DNA of 64,000 nt from Parus major. Taxonomy: Eukaryota; Chordata; Aves; Passeriformes; Paridae. How positions within the stretch are numbered: the stretch's first letter is position 1; each line of letters begins with the position of its first letter. Location of the stretch: assembly GCF_001522545.3 (NCBI RefSeq), contig NC_031769.1, positions 3,021,120 to 3,085,119 on the forward strand, written 5' to 3'. The notes under the pieces are model-generated. The model was not told where the DNA came from. It was given only the letters and a program-made list of their open reading frames with translations, and did no database searches. Positions 63,457 through 64,000 of this stretch are shown here, one piece after another. A program made the translations under genes and the position numbers.

Positions 63457-63890
63457 ATAATCATAAAATCCTAGAATGGCTTGGGGTAGGAAGGAACCTT
63501 AAAAATTGTCATTCCAAACTCCTGCCATGGACAGGGACAGCTTCCACTAGAGCAGATTTCTGGCCCTGGACACCTCCAGGGATTGTCAGTCCACAGACTC
63601 TCTGGGCAACCTGTTCCAGTGCCTCACCAACATCACAGTAAAGGACTTCATCCTAATATCTAATCTCAATCTACCTTCCCTCAATTTAGAGCCATTCCCC
63701 CTTGGACTTTCATGACATGAAGAATCCCTCTCCAGCATTCTTTTAACCCCCTTTAGGCACTGGAAGGTGCCCTAAGGTCTACCTGGAGCCTTCTCCAGGA
63801 TGAGCAGTCCCAACTCTCAGCCTGAATTCACAGGAGAGGTGTTCCAGCCCCCTGCCCAGCCCTGGCTCTCCTGAGGGCTGGAACACCTTT
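63457..63890 (-). mobile_element. CR1 LINE fragment
   Basis: Reverse CR1 starting ATAATCATAAAATCCTAGAA, through GGGCAACCTGTTCCAGTGCC and TCCCTCTCCAGCATTC to TTCACAGGAGAGGTGTTCCA. Its far edge contains a short inverted repeat (63838-63887). Confidence 0.92.
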
Positions 63891-64000
63891 CATTATACAC
63901 CCAATATTTTTCTATCTTTAGGCTCTCAATAAAAGGTGCAAAGGCCATTGCATTCTATGATTTCCCTCCTGCAAATTCCCAAATGTGGCATTCCAGCTAC

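Larger units (their letters stand above)
60367..64000 (-). other. ADCYAP1R1 intron upstream of exon 2 (partial)
   Basis: This is intron 1, or its right part, because an acceptor at 60367-60368 begins exon 2 inside the 5' UTR. It contains a three-copy 27-bp repeat at 61997-62077 and a CR1 tail from 63457. No CpG-rich promoter or exon 1 candidate is visible, so transcription should start beyond the window. Confidence 0.75.

Noticed and set aside
1..64000. CRISPR array, tRNA, rRNA or bacterial operon
   Set aside because: No regularly spaced repeats with unique spacers, no cloverleaf genes recognised, and the sequence is clearly intronic vertebrate DNA.

Overview
The window is vertebrate nuclear DNA, most likely from a songbird (passerine). 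The evidence is the large number of truncated CR1 LINE tails (about 25 recognisable pieces, both orientations), six solo or partial endogenous-retrovirus LTRs, AT-rich microsatellites, GT-AG introns of about 27-28 kb, and two assembly gaps (2584-3192 and 3976-4257). There are no bacterial-type genes, operons or CRISPR arrays.

One real gene is supported, on the minus strand: ADCYAP1R1, the PACAP type 1 receptor (PAC1), a class B G-protein-coupled receptor. Three consecutive exons are visible: exon 2 (60206-60366; end of the 5' UTR, start codon and signal peptide), exon 3 (32231-32336) and exon 4 (5046-5153). Their splice sites are canonical and their phases join (0, then 1), giving the first 88 codons: a signal peptide, then the start of the hormone-binding ectodomain with four of its six structural cysteines and two N-glycosylation sequons. 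The noncoding first exon and promoter should lie beyond 64000. The rest of the ectodomain, the seven membrane helices and the tail should lie before position 1.

Everything else is intronic. 1-5045 (intron after exon 4): an AT-repeat tract with a gap, and a solo LTR partly hidden by the second gap. 5154-32230: mostly CR1 pieces, a half-kilobase AT-only heptanucleotide array (24995-25463), A/C-rich tracts, and two CR1 tails in inverted orientation that share an unusual head. 32337-60205: the densest repeat region, with an old CR1 split by an LTR (40262-41440), three more copies of one LTR family (37145, 48084, 49175), an exact 97-bp tandem duplication (50023-50216), a 145-bp direct duplication bracketing one LTR, and a class-I-like LTR (53712). 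60367-64000: quiet, with a 3 x 27-bp repeat and a CR1 at the edge.

By my coordinates CR1 covers about 5 kb and LTRs about 4 kb. All six LTRs lie antisense to ADCYAP1R1. I found no novel protein-coding system. The interesting material is the structure of the repeats: LTR subfamilies sharing a 5' part but not a 3' part, a PPT-LTR-leader segment inside a 145-bp duplication, a composite CR1 head, and exact recent duplications.
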